Positions 14,308-22,830 of a DNA stretch of 35,884 nucleotides are shown here, in pieces. The notes beneath the pieces were generated by a model, which saw only the letters and a program-made list of their open reading frames with translations, did not search any database and was not told where the DNA came from. The DNA is taken from assembly GCF_000720475.1 (NCBI RefSeq), contig NZ_JOAP01000063.1, forward strand, positions 1-35,884, read 5' to 3'. How positions within the stretch are numbered: the stretch's first letter is position 1; the number at the start of each line of letters is the position of its first letter. Made by a program: the position numbers and the translations under genes. The DNA is from Streptomyces aureocirculatus. GTDB taxonomy: Bacteria > Actinomycetota > Actinomycetes > Streptomycetales > Streptomycetaceae.

Positions 14308-16074
14308 ATGCCCCAGGCCCCCCGACCGCCCCGCAGACCCCGTGGCCCGCGCAGCCTCGCCGGTCAGCTCTTCGCGATGCAGGTGGTCCTGGTGGCGGTC
14401 GTGGTCACGGGCTGCGCCCTGTTCACCTACCTCAGCGACCGGCACCAGGCCGAGGAGGCCGCACGCCGCCAGGCCACGGCGGCGGCCCGCGCGGTCGCCG
14501 ACGCCCCCTCGGTGCGCGTGGCGGTCCGCGCCGAGGACCCCTCGCGCAGGCTCCAGCCGTACGCCTCGGACGTGCAGCGGCACACCGGCGTCGCCTTCGT
14601 CACGATCATGGACGTACGCGGCATCCGCTGGACCCACCCCGACCCGGACCGCATAGGCGAGCGCTTCCTCGGCCACACCGCGGAGGCCCTGCGCGGGGCG
14701 ACCTTCACCGAGACCTACACCGGCACCCTCGGCCCGTCCGTGCGCGTGGTCACCCCGATCCGGGACGGCGGCGCCGACGGGGCCGGGGACGACGGCCGCG
14801 TCATCGGTCTGGTCAGTGCGGGCATCACCATCGAGACGATCAGCGAGAAGGCGCGCGGCCAGCTCCTCGCGCTGCTCGGCGTCGCGGTCGGCGCCCTCGC
14901 CATCGGCGCCGTCGGCACGTATGTCGTGAACGCCCGGCTCCGCCGCTCCACCCACGGCATGAACGCCGCCGAGCTGAGCCGTATGCACGACTACCACGAG
15001 GCAGCGCTGCACGCCGTGCGCGAGGGGCTGCTCATGCTCGACGGGCGGCGGCGCGTCGCCCTCATCAACGACGGCGCCCGCGAACTCCTTGCCGCACCCG
15101 ATGGTGTCGTCGGCCGGTACGTCACCGACCTCGGCCTGCCCGCCCCCCTCACCGGCGCGCTCCTCGACGCCCGGCCGCGCGTCGACGAGGTGCATCTGAC
15201 GGCCGACCGGGTCCTGGTCGTCAACACCTCACCGGTCTCCGGCGGTGACCGCAAGGGCACCGTGGTGACCCTGCGCGACCACACCGAACTCCAGTCCCTC
15301 GCAGGCGAGTTGAACTCCGAACGCGGGTTCACGCGGGCCCTGCGCTCACAGGCGCACGAGGCCGCCAACCGCCTGCACACCGTGGTGTCCCTGATCGAGC
15401 TCGGCCGCGCGGACGAGGCGGTGGAGTTCGCCACCGCCGAGCTCGAACTGGCCCAGGCCCTCACCGACCAGGTCGTCGCCGCCGTCAACGAACCCGTACT
15501 CGCCGCCCTGCTTCTCGGCAAGGCCGCCCAGGCCAACGAGCGCGGCGTGGAACTGGTGGTCTCCGACGACACCAGCGTCGACGACGGCATGCTCCCGCCG
15601 GGCCTGCCCCCGCGCGACCTCGTCACGATCCTCGGCAACCTCATCGACAACGCGGTGGACGCGGCGCAGGGCTCCCCCGCGGCACGGGTGACGGTCACGG
15701 TCCGCGCCGCCCCGGGCTGCCTCCTCCTGCGCGTCACCGACACCGGCCCCGGCGTGGACCCCGACCGGCGCGAGTCGGTCTTCGAGCACGGCTGGAGCAC
15801 CAAGGCCGCCTCGGGCCGCGGCCTCGGCCTCGCCCTGGTCCACCAGGCGGTGACGCGGCACGCGGGCACGCTGACCCTGACGGAACCCCCCGAGGGCGGA
15901 GCCGAGTTCACGGCGACGCTCCCGCGGACGGCGACCGCCCCCACTGCCACCGCCGCCGCCACTGCCACTGCCACTGCTGCTGCCCCTGCCGCCGCCGCTG
16001 TGCCCACGGCGCCGGGCACCGATGACTCAGGCGCCCACCAGGGCTCCCGTACGGACGAAGAGGCCGACAGATGA
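14308..16074 (+). CDS. CitA/DcuS-type sensor histidine kinase
   Basis: A 588-residue membrane sensor. Helix 1 is about 20-43, an extracytoplasmic PhoQ-DcuS-CitA type sensor domain about 44-183, helix 2 about 186-207 and a cytoplasmic PAS domain about 226-326. The phosphorylated His350 sits in RSQAHEAANRLHTVVSL, the SpoB-type dimerisation helix of this subfamily. The ATPase has N-box NLIDNAVDA (444-452), G1 DTGPGV (478-483) and G2 GRGLGLAL (503-510). The C-terminal 40 residues are an Ala/Thr tail encoded by an ACTGCC/GCC microsatellite (about 15942-16000), outside any domain. It overlaps the regulator gene by ATGA. It probably senses a C4-dicarboxylate or citrate and controls the adjacent dctA. 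No strong ribosome binding site precedes the ATG. Confidence 0.9.
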   Translation: MPQAPRPPRRPRGPRSLAGQLFAMQVVLVAVVVTGCALFTYLSDRHQAEEAARRQATAAARAVADAPSVRVAVRAEDPSRRLQPYASDVQRHTGVAFVTIMDVRGIRWTHPDPDRIGERFLGHTAEALRGATFTETYTGTLGPSVRVVTPIRDGGADGAGDDGRVIGLVSAGITIETISEKARGQLLALLGVAVGALAIGAVGTYVVNARLRRSTHGMNAAELSRMHDYHEAALHAVREGLLMLDGRRRVALINDGARELLAAPDGVVGRYVTDLGLPAPLTGALLDARPRVDEVHLTADRVLVVNTSPVSGGDRKGTVVTLRDHTELQSLAGELNSERGFTRALRSQAHEAANRLHTVVSLIELGRADEAVEFATAELELAQALTDQVVAAVNEPVLAALLLGKAAQANERGVELVVSDDTSVDDGMLPPGLPPRDLVTILGNLIDNAVDAAQGSPAARVTVTVRAAPGCLLLRVTDTGPGVDPDRRESVFEHGWSTKAASGRGLGLALVHQAVTRHAGTLTLTEPPEGGAEFTATLPRTATAPTATAAATATATAAAPAAAAVPTAPGTDDSGAHQGSRTDEEADR

Positions 16075-16757
16075 CCGAGCCCAACATCAGAGTCCTGGTC
16101 GTCGAGGACGACCGGGTCGCGGCGGACGCCCACGTCCTCTACGTCAACCGGGTGCGGGGCTTCGAGACCACCGCCACGGCCCACACCGCCGCCGAGGCCC
16201 GCCGCGCCCTGGACCGCACCCCCATCGACCTGATCCTCCTGGACCTGAACCTCCCGGACGGCCACGGCCTGGCCCTCGCCCGCACCCTGCGCGCGGCGGG
16301 CCACCGCGCGGACGTCATCGCGGTGACGTCGGCCCGCGACCTGGCGGTGGTCCGCGAGGGCGTGTCCCTCGGTGTCGTCCAGTACGTACTGAAACCCTTC
16401 ACTTTCGCGACGCTCCGCGACCGCCTCACCCGCTACGCCGAGTTCCGCGCCGCCGCGGGCGAGGCCACCGGCCAGGACGAGGTCGACCGCGCCCTCGCGG
16501 CCCTGCGCGCCCCCGCGCCCGCCGCCCTGCCCAAGGGCCTGAGCGGTCCCACCCTGGAGCGGGTGACCCGCACCCTCCAGGACGCGGCCCCCGACGGCCG
16601 CACCGCGGCGGCGACCGCGGACACCACGGGCCTGTCCCGCATCACCGCCCGGCGCTATCTGGAGCACCTGGTGAGCACCGGGCGCGCCGCCCGCAGCCCC
16701 CAGTACGGCCATGTGGGCCGCCCGGAGCTGATCTACCGCTGGCTCGCCGGGGACTGA
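16071..16757 (+). CDS. CitB/DcuR-type response regulator
   Basis: A 228-residue regulator paired with the upstream kinase through a 4-nt ATGA overlap. The receiver domain (about 6-120) has the acidic pair D13-D14, phospho-acceptor D58 in LILLDLNLPDG, T86 and K108 in VLKPF. The C-terminal part (about 150-228) has a helix-turn-helix, ADTTGLSRITARRYLEHLV, followed by the winged segment GRPELIYRW typical of the CitT/DcuR group. It should bind near the divergent dctA promoter when phosphorylated. Confidence 0.92.
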   Translation: MTEPNIRVLVVEDDRVAADAHVLYVNRVRGFETTATAHTAAEARRALDRTPIDLILLDLNLPDGHGLALARTLRAAGHRADVIAVTSARDLAVVREGVSLGVVQYVLKPFTFATLRDRLTRYAEFRAAAGEATGQDEVDRALAALRAPAPAALPKGLSGPTLERVTRTLQDAAPDGRTAAATADTTGLSRITARRYLEHLVSTGRAARSPQYGHVGRPELIYRWLAGD

Positions 16758-16803
16758 GCGCCGGCTCGCCGGGGACCGAGCCGCCCACTCGCCGGGGACC
16801 GAG
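16743..16803. repeat. Three direct copies of a 16-bp word after the regulator gene
   Basis: CTCGCCGGGGACYGAG occurs at 16743-16758, 16765-16780 and 16788-16803, about 22 bp apart. The first copy contains the last codons and stop of the regulator gene, so the others look like tandem duplications of the gene end. Confidence 0.75.
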
Positions 16804-16854
16804 GCGGCAGTTGGCGCGGACACGCAGCACCACCCACCCGGCCCAAGCCCGTTG

Positions 16855-16892
16855 CAAGGGCATTGACCTTGGTCCGAGGCCACGCTTACGTT
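16855..16892 (+). promoter_or_regulatory. Candidate promoter with overlapping inverted repeat, sugar ABC operon
   Basis: TTGACC (16863-16868) and TACGTT (16887-16892) are spaced by 18 nt and could be the -35 and -10 elements. The inverted repeat CAAGG-7-CCTTG (16855-16871) overlaps the -35 element and could be an operator. The leader to the GTG start would be about 70 nt. Confidence 0.5.
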
Positions 16893-16966
16893 CACCGGCA
16901 GCAGCCTCGCGCGGCAGCGCCCCGCGCCGCAGCGCAGCCGCGTCGGACCGTAGGAGGTCGTGCCCC

Positions 16967-18325
16967 GTGCGCCCCACCGCCCCCGTACCTCTGCTCCTGA
17001 CAGTTGCCCTCGCCGCGACCGCCCTGACCGCGTGCGGCGGCGGCTCCGGTGACGACCCGGACACCGTGAAGGTCTCGTACAAGCAGTCCATGGACAACAA
17101 GATCCGCGTCATGGACGACTACCTGGAGTCGATGAAGAAACAGTTCGAGAAGGCGAACCCGGGCAAGAAGGTGAAGCTGGTGCCGATCAAGGCGCCGGAC
17201 GCGGAGTACTACACGAAGGTGCAGCAGATGCTGCGCTCCCCGAAGACCGCACCGGACCTGGTGTACGAGGACACCTTCCTCATCAACTCCGACATCACCA
17301 GCGGGTATCTGAAGCCGCTCGACTCCTATCTGGACAAGTGGAAGGAGTGGCCGCAGTTCATCGACACGGCCAGGGCGGCGGCGAAGGCCGAGGACGGCAA
17401 GACGTACGGCGTGCCGGACGGCACCGACACGCGCGGCCTGTGGTTCAGCAAGGACATCTTCAAGAGGGCGGGCCTGCCCGCGGACTGGCAGCCGAAGAAC
17501 TGGGACGACATCCTCGATGCGGCCCGCACCATCAAGAAGAAGGTCCCCGGCGTCGTCCCGCTGAACGTGTACACGGGCAAGCCCGGCGGTGAGACCTCGT
17601 CCATGCAGGGTCTGGAGATGCTGCTCTACGGCACCGGCGAGAACCCGCTGTACGACCCGAAGGCGAAGAAGTGGGTGGTGGGCAGCCAGGGGTTCAAGGA
17701 CTCCCTGAAGTTCGTGGAGACCGTGTACGGGGAGAAGCTCGGCCCTGACGTCGAGGACGCCCTCGATCCGAACATGGCGACGCGGGTGCGCGGCGAGTTC
17801 CTGCCCGAGGGCAAGCTCGGCATCAACCTCGACGGTTCCTGGCTGCCGCAGGACTGGCTGAAGGGCTCCGGGCACGAATGGCCCGAGTGGCCGAAGGAGC
17901 TGGGCCTCGCTGCCATGCCCACGCAACACGGCCAGGCCCCCGGCAAGGTGAGCATGTCCGGCGGCTGGACATGGGCGATCCCCTCGAAGGCGGGCAACCC
18001 CGACCTGGCGTTCAAGTTCATCGAGACGATGCAGACCAAGGAGAACGCGAAGAAGTGGTACATCGCGAACTCCGGCATCTCCGTCCGGAAGGACGTCGCC
18101 GAGGATCCCGAGTACGTGCGGGCGCAGCCCGGCACCAAGTTCTTCACCGATCTGGTCACCTCGACGCACTACCGCCCCGCGTTCCCCGCGTACCCGAAGG
18201 TGTCCACGGCGATGCAGGAGGCGATGGAGCTGGTGACGACGGGTGACGGCTCGGTGGACAAGGCGGCGTCCGGCTACGACGACGAGGTGAGGTCGGCGAC
18301 GGACGGCAAGGTGATCGACAAGTGA
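16967..18325 (+). CDS. ABC sugar importer, extracellular solute-binding lipoprotein
   Basis: A 452-residue substrate-binding protein of the family 1 (maltose/oligosaccharide) type. The signal peptide ends in lipobox LTAC with Cys23. The mature protein has the usual two-lobe features: EDTFLINSDI early in lobe I, GTDTRGLWFSKDIFK in the hinge region, GINLDGSWLP and SGGWTWAIP in lobe II. It starts at GTG 16967 behind AGGAGG (16952-16957). The stop overlaps the first permease start by GTGA, so translation is coupled. The exact sugar is unknown. It probably relies on the shared MsiK-type ATPase encoded elsewhere, since none is in this operon. Confidence 0.92.
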   Translation: MRPTAPVPLLLTVALAATALTACGGGSGDDPDTVKVSYKQSMDNKIRVMDDYLESMKKQFEKANPGKKVKLVPIKAPDAEYYTKVQQMLRSPKTAPDLVYEDTFLINSDITSGYLKPLDSYLDKWKEWPQFIDTARAAAKAEDGKTYGVPDGTDTRGLWFSKDIFKRAGLPADWQPKNWDDILDAARTIKKKVPGVVPLNVYTGKPGGETSSMQGLEMLLYGTGENPLYDPKAKKWVVGSQGFKDSLKFVETVYGEKLGPDVEDALDPNMATRVRGEFLPEGKLGINLDGSWLPQDWLKGSGHEWPEWPKELGLAAMPTQHGQAPGKVSMSGGWTWAIPSKAGNPDLAFKFIETMQTKENAKKWYIANSGISVRKDVAEDPEYVRAQPGTKFFTDLVTSTHYRPAFPAYPKVSTAMQEAMELVTTGDGSVDKAASGYDDEVRSATDGKVIDK

Positions 18326-19314
18326 CGAGGCCTCCGGGCCACCGGCGGCACCAAGGTGCCACGAAGTCCCCGGGCCACCGGCAGCACCAAGGTGCCACGA
18401 CACCCCCGGGCCACCGGCAGCGTCGAGAGGTGACGGCGTCCCCGGGCCACCGGCGGCTCACCCGCTCCCTGGCCCGGGCCCTGCCCGTGTCGCCCGCGGT
18501 CGTCCTGATGCTCCTCTTCCTCGCGGGGCCGATCGGCTACTGCGCGTACATCGCCTTCACCGACCTCCAGCTCACGGGCCAGGCCCACGAGTCCTTCGTC
18601 GGCCTGGAGAACTTCCGCACGGCCTTCGGCGACGAGGACTTCCTGAACGCGGTCTGGCTGACCCTTGTGTTCACGTTCCTGTCGTCGATCGTCGGGCAGA
18701 ACACGCTGGGCCTCGCCCTCGCGAGCCTGATGCAGCGCGCCTCGAAGCCGGTCCGCACCGTCACCGGGGCCGTCGTGATCACGGCGTGGGTGCTGCCCGA
18801 GGTGGTGGCGGGCTTCCTGCTCTACGCCTTCTTCCGCCGCGACGGCACCCTCAACGCGGTCCTGGACCTCCTGCACCTGCCGTCGCAGAACTGGCTGTAC
18901 ACGCTGCCGATCCTCGCGGTGTCCTTCGCGAACATGTGGCGCGGCACGGCCTTCTCGATGCTGGTGTACTCAGCCGCCCTCAACGACATCCCCAAGGAGA
19001 TCACCGAGGCCGCCGAGGTGGACGGTGCGGGCGGCTGGCGCCGGATGTGGCACATCACGCTCCCGATGATCCGCCGCTCCATCGGCACCAACCTGATGCT
19101 CAACACCCTCCAGACCCTCTCCGTCTTCGGTCTGATCTGGGTGATGACACGCGGCGGCCCGGGAAACCGCAGCCAGACCCTCCCCTTGTTCATGTACGAA
19201 CAGGCCTTCCAGAAGAGCATGATCGGCTACGGCACCGCGGTGGCCCTGCTGCTGCTCGTCGTGGGGTCCCTGTTCTCGCTCGTCTACATGCGTCTGCTGC
19301 GCACGGAGGTCTGA
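18322..19314 (+). CDS. Sugar ABC transporter permease, MalF type
   Basis: An inner-membrane permease of 330 residues as drawn, with six helices from about residue 55 and the ATPase-docking EAA loop (EITEAAEVDGAGGWRRM near 226-242). The first 45 residues are an unusual Pro/Gly/His/Arg-rich extension made of 12-residue repeats (PGHRRHQGATKS and variants) encoded by the 36-bp tandem repeats. A start at GTG 18430 would remove most of them, but GTG 18322 overlaps the previous stop and keeps the usual coupling. The extension is cytoplasmic and basic. It partners with the next permease. Confidence 0.9.
   Translation: MTRPPGHRRHQGATKSPGHRQHQGATTPPGHRQRREVTASPGHRRLTRSLARALPVSPAVVLMLLFLAGPIGYCAYIAFTDLQLTGQAHESFVGLENFRTAFGDEDFLNAVWLTLVFTFLSSIVGQNTLGLALASLMQRASKPVRTVTGAVVITAWVLPEVVAGFLLYAFFRRDGTLNAVLDLLHLPSQNWLYTLPILAVSFANMWRGTAFSMLVYSAALNDIPKEITEAAEVDGAGGWRRMWHITLPMIRRSIGTNLMLNTLQTLSVFGLIWVMTRGGPGNRSQTLPLFMYEQAFQKSMIGYGTAVALLLLVVGSLFSLVYMRLLRTEV
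18333..18457. repeat. 36-bp tandem repeats, about 3.5 copies, at the 5' end of the permease gene
   Basis: The core GGGCCACCGGC recurs at 18336, 18372, 18408 and 18444, exactly 36 bp apart. The first two copies are nearly identical; the third diverges in its second half. Each copy is 12 codons, so the frame is kept. The first two units also contain GGCACC-AA-GGTGCC, a self-complementary stretch that could form mRNA hairpins between the binding-protein and permease cistrons. Confidence 0.85.
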
Positions 19315-20142
19315 GTGTCACGGCGTACGAGAAGCCGCAAACTGGCCGCGGACATCGGCCTCCTGGCGGTCGCGGCGGCCTTCGCGGTGCCGCTGGCGTG
19401 GGTGCTCCTCTCGGCGGTCGACCCCAAGGCCGACGTGGGCATGAAGACCCCCGACGGCATCACGTTCGACAACTTCGACGCGGTCCTGACCGACGAGATC
19501 ACGTTCACGCCGATGTTGAACAGCCTGCTCCTGTGCGGCGGCGGCACCCTCCTCACGGTGGTGAGCGCGGCCCTCGCCGCCTACCCCCTCTCCCGCTACG
19601 CCTCCCGCCTCAACCGCCCCTTCATGCTCACCATCCTGTTCGCGACGAGCCTGCCCATCACCGCGATCATGGTGCCGGTGTACGCGCTCTTCGTACGCGT
19701 CGACCTCATCGACACCATGCACGGCACGATCTTCTTCTTCGCCGCGTCCCAACTCCCGTTCGCCATCTGGCTGATGAAGAACTTCATGGACGGCGTGCCC
19801 AAGGAGCTGGAGGAGGCCGCCTGGACGGACGGCGCGTCGCCCTTCCAGTCCCTGCTGCGCATCGTCCTGCCCCTGATGGGGCCTGGCGTGGCGGTGGTGA
19901 CCGTCTTCTCCTTCGTGATGATGTGGGGCAACTTCTTCGTCCCGTTCATGCTCCTTCTGTCGCCCGAGCAGATGCCCGCGGCCGTCAGCATCAACGACTT
20001 CTTCGGCAGCAAGGGCGCCATCATCTACGGCCAGCTCGCCGCCTTCTCGCTCATCTACTCGACGCCGGTGATCCTGCTGTACGTGCTGATCGCCCGGCGT
20101 CTCGGCGGCGGGTTCGCGCTGGGGGGCGCGGTGAAGGGCTGA
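19315..20142 (+). CDS. Sugar ABC transporter permease, MalG type
   Basis: A 275-residue inner-membrane permease with six predicted helices and the EAA loop ELEEAAWTDGASPFQSLLRI near 162-181 for contacting the ATPase. The GTG start follows the TGA of the first permease directly, so the two are translationally coupled. The C-terminus (FALGGAVKG) is the usual MalG/CUT1 form. Together with the upstream gene it makes the membrane channel of the importer. Confidence 0.93.
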   Translation: MSRRTRSRKLAADIGLLAVAAAFAVPLAWVLLSAVDPKADVGMKTPDGITFDNFDAVLTDEITFTPMLNSLLLCGGGTLLTVVSAALAAYPLSRYASRLNRPFMLTILFATSLPITAIMVPVYALFVRVDLIDTMHGTIFFFAASQLPFAIWLMKNFMDGVPKELEEAAWTDGASPFQSLLRIVLPLMGPGVAVVTVFSFVMMWGNFFVPFMLLLSPEQMPAAVSINDFFGSKGAIIYGQLAAFSLIYSTPVILLYVLIARRLGGGFALGGAVKG

Positions 20143-20236
20143 ACCGGACCTCCCCGGCACCGTCGGCGCATGTCACGGGAGAGGGGTGGGCCACCGTCTG
20201 CTCGTCGAAGGAACACCTGAGCTCACGGGGGCCCAC

Positions 20237-21235
20237 ATGCTCGCCGACACACTGCTGCACACCGCGGACCTGCCCGCGGCCGACCGCTTCGACCGCTGGC
20301 GGGACCATCTGTCCCAGACGTACGTCCCCACGGAACTGACCTGTGAGGACACCACCGACTTCACCGCCGCCCAGCGCCTGATCGGCTTCGGCGCCGTTCA
20401 GCTCCTCACGGTGGCGCACCCGGCGCTGACACTGCGCCGCACGCCGGAGCTGATCCGGCGCTCCGACCCGGGACTGCTCCATCTGTCGCTGCCGCACAGC
20501 GGCACCGTGGACGTGACCTCGCCCCACGGCACGTACCGCCACCGTCCGGGCGACGTCGTCGTCCAGGACACCTCACACCCCGCCCGGATGACGGCGACGC
20601 CCGACGCGGGACCCGGGCAGGCCACGGGCACCTGTGTGTTCGTGCCCAAAGAGCTGCTGCCGCTGCCCGCGGGGGACATCACCGAGGCGTTCGCCGGCCG
20701 GCGGCTCAGCCACCGCTCCGGCCCCGGCGCCCTGCTCGGCACGTTCCTCGGTCAACTCCTCGCCGACACCGCGTCCTTCTCTCCCTCCGACGCGCCGCGC
20801 CTGGAGCGCGTCTTCGTCGACCTCGTCACCGCGCTGCTGTGTCACGCCCTGGACACGGACTCGGCCGTGGCCCGCGACGTCCGGCACCGCACCCTCGTAC
20901 TGCGCGTCAAGGACCACCTCAGCCGCCATCTGCACGACCCCGGACTGAGCCCCGGCGCCGTCGCGGCCGCCCACCACATCTCGCTCAGCCATCTGCACCG
21001 CCTCTTCCGGGGCGAGGAGACCACGGTCGCAGCCTGGATCAGGGCCAGGCGCCTGGAGCGGGTGCGCCGCGACCTCGCCGATCCGGCGCTGGGCGCGCTG
21101 CCCATCCACGCGGTCGCCGCGCGCTGGGGCCTGGTGCGCCCCGCCGACTTCAGCCGCGCCTTCCGGGCCGCGTACGGGATGCCCCCCCGGGACTTCCGTG
21201 CACGCGCTGCGCAGGAAGCGGCCACCGACAGCTAA
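20237..21235 (+). CDS. AraC family transcriptional regulator
   Basis: A 332-residue activator-like protein. The N-terminal half (about 25-190) is the AraC-binding-like domain with LHLSLPHSGTVDV and YRHRPGDVVVQDT. The C-terminal hundred residues hold the two AraC helix-turn-helix units (AVAAAHHISLSHLHRLF, then AARWGLVRPADFSRAFRAAYG) and the closing PPRDFRA. ATG 20237 was chosen with GGGGG at 20227-20231; GTG 20186 would add 17 residues and lacks a proper site. It sits 94 nt downstream of the sugar permease on the same strand and may or may not regulate that operon. Confidence 0.9.
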   Translation: MLADTLLHTADLPAADRFDRWRDHLSQTYVPTELTCEDTTDFTAAQRLIGFGAVQLLTVAHPALTLRRTPELIRRSDPGLLHLSLPHSGTVDVTSPHGTYRHRPGDVVVQDTSHPARMTATPDAGPGQATGTCVFVPKELLPLPAGDITEAFAGRRLSHRSGPGALLGTFLGQLLADTASFSPSDAPRLERVFVDLVTALLCHALDTDSAVARDVRHRTLVLRVKDHLSRHLHDPGLSPGAVAAAHHISLSHLHRLFRGEETTVAAWIRARRLERVRRDLADPALGALPIHAVAARWGLVRPADFSRAFRAAYGMPPRDFRARAAQEAATDS

Positions 21236-21324
21236 GGACACGGCGGCGCCCGCTCGGCAGAGTGGGAGTCGACCGCCCCGGACGAGACGGCCGGGGGGAA
21301 CGGGACACAACGAGGGGTATCGAC

Positions 21325-21753
21325 TTGCTGCGCAAAAAGAAGAGCTGGGCGCTCATCGCCGGGATCGTCCTCGGGACGAGCACGCTGACGGGTGTGACCA
21401 CGGCCTCCGCGGACGCGTTCTCCTGCGACAACGGGGAGTTCTGCCTGTGGGAGAACCCCCAGTTCAACCAAGGGGGCTGGAACACCTACGGCTTCGCCCA
21501 GTGGAACGGGACCGACAAGAACTACAACAACAACGAGTGGCGCGACAAGAGGGTGCCGCCCCACGACCTCGTCGACATCCTCGACAACGAGGCAAGCTCC
21601 GTGCACAACAAGGCGCGTTGCAAGGTCAGGCTCTATCAGCACATCAACCACGGAGGAGCCAGCCTGCTCCTGGCCCGCGGGGAGAAGAAGGGCTCGCTGG
21701 GGGACACCCGCGTCGGCGACAACCGCGCCAGCTCGCACAAGTACGAGTGCTGA
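21325..21753 (+). CDS. Secreted peptidase inhibitor I36-like small protein
   Basis: A 142-residue exported protein. The basic start and hydrophobic stretch end at an ASA site after residue 29. The mature part opens SCDNGEFCLWENPQF, the pattern of family I36 (SMPI-like, beta/gamma-crystallin fold), and ends in KYEC. Four cysteines (34, 40, one in KARCKV, 142) can make two disulfides. The start is a rare TTG at 21325, supported by GAGGGG (21312-21317) and by the signal peptide immediately after it. Whether it truly inhibits a metalloprotease is unknown; many members have no tested function. Confidence 0.82.
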   Translation: MLRKKKSWALIAGIVLGTSTLTGVTTASADAFSCDNGEFCLWENPQFNQGGWNTYGFAQWNGTDKNYNNNEWRDKRVPPHDLVDILDNEASSVHNKARCKVRLYQHINHGGASLLLARGEKKGSLGDTRVGDNRASSHKYEC

Positions 21754-21763
21754 GACCTCCGCC

Positions 21764-22639
21764 GTGAGACGACACGTCCTTCCCGTGTCGGCGCGGCGAG
21801 GAGCCGCCCTGCTGTGCCTGGCCCTCGCCCTCACCGCATGCGGTTCCGGTGCCGGTGACAGGGACGGGCGCGGCGGGGCGTTCCGGGGAGCGGCAGCGGA
21901 CCGGGGGCCGCTGCCGCTCGACCGGTACTCCGACGGCCACGACGGCCTCGGCCTCAGGATGAGCCTGGCCGAGGACCGGCTGGTGCGCGCCTGCATGAAG
22001 CGGCGCGGTGTGCCGTGGAGCCCACCGCCGGTCGCTCGCGCGGACGCCGACCCGGCACAGGGCCGGTACGGCCTCACCGACGCGGACGACGCCCGCAGAT
22101 CCGGCTACCGCGTACCCGAGGACCCGGCGCGCGCACGCCGCAACCACTACTTCCTCGACGAACTGACGGCACGGCAGGAGGCGGCTCTGGACGGCGACAG
22201 GAACCACCCCGGGTGCCAGGAGCAGGCGATCGCCGTGCTCCAGCGGGGTGTTGACCGGCAGCGGCAGCAACAGCAGAGCCTGCTGGTCTTCAGGCTCGGC
22301 GCGCAAGCCATGGAGAACTCCGCGCGGGCGCCCGGCGTACGCGCCGCCGAGAAGGCGTGGAGCGCCTGTATGCGCGAGCGGGGCCACCGCTACCCGAGCC
22401 CCGAGGCCGCCGAGCGGAGCACGCGCTGGAACGCCGGTACCGCGGGCGTACGGCGCCACGAACGGGATGTGGCACTCGCGGACGTCACCTGCAAGGAGAA
22501 GGTGTCACTGGTACGCGTGTGGGCGCGGGCCGAGGCGGCGGAGCAGCGCCGCCTGATGCAGGGCCACGGCCCGCAGCTCGCCGCGGTCCTCAGGGCGAAC
22601 GCGGTTCGTCGCGCCAACGCCGAACGCGTCCTTTCCTGA
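21764..22639 (+). CDS. Lipoprotein of unknown function
   Basis: A 291-residue lipoprotein with lipobox LTAC and Cys26. The mature part is rich in Arg and Ala and mostly helical. Its cysteines come in family-like contexts: RACMKRRG, PGCQEQ, SACMRERG and VTCKEK, suggesting two disulfides. From memory, similar CM-motif lipoproteins are common in Streptomyces, but I know no function. The gene lies 10 nt after the I36 gene, so they may be co-transcribed. The GTG start at 21764 has no strong ribosome binding site. Confidence 0.75.
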   Translation: MRRHVLPVSARRGAALLCLALALTACGSGAGDRDGRGGAFRGAAADRGPLPLDRYSDGHDGLGLRMSLAEDRLVRACMKRRGVPWSPPPVARADADPAQGRYGLTDADDARRSGYRVPEDPARARRNHYFLDELTARQEAALDGDRNHPGCQEQAIAVLQRGVDRQRQQQQSLLVFRLGAQAMENSARAPGVRAAEKAWSACMRERGHRYPSPEAAERSTRWNAGTAGVRRHERDVALADVTCKEKVSLVRVWARAEAAEQRRLMQGHGPQLAAVLRANAVRRANAERVLS

Positions 22640-22641
22640 CC

Positions 22642-22681
22642 CCCGGCTCCCGCCCGCCTCGACCTGTGGGCGGGAGCCGGG
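22642..22681 (+). terminator. Strong hairpin terminator after the lipoprotein gene
   Basis: CCCGGCTCCCGCCC (22642-22655) pairs perfectly with GGGCGGGAGCCGGG (22668-22681) around a 12-nt loop, beginning two bases after the stop codon. Confidence 0.85.
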
Positions 22682-22830
22682 CCTTCGCGGCGCCGGTCCG
22701 GGCTCGGCGCGGGCCCCGGGCGGCACGGGGGCGCACGATGGGGCGCTTCGGTGGATGTGGCTTCCTACTAGCGCAAGCCTCGTGTGAACACACCGTAGTC
22801 GCGCCGTCGCCACACCCATACCGTGTGCCC

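Noticed and set aside
18333..18457. Possible CRISPR array (36-bp periodic repeats)
   Set aside because: The repeats are directly adjacent without unique spacers and are in frame with the permease gene.
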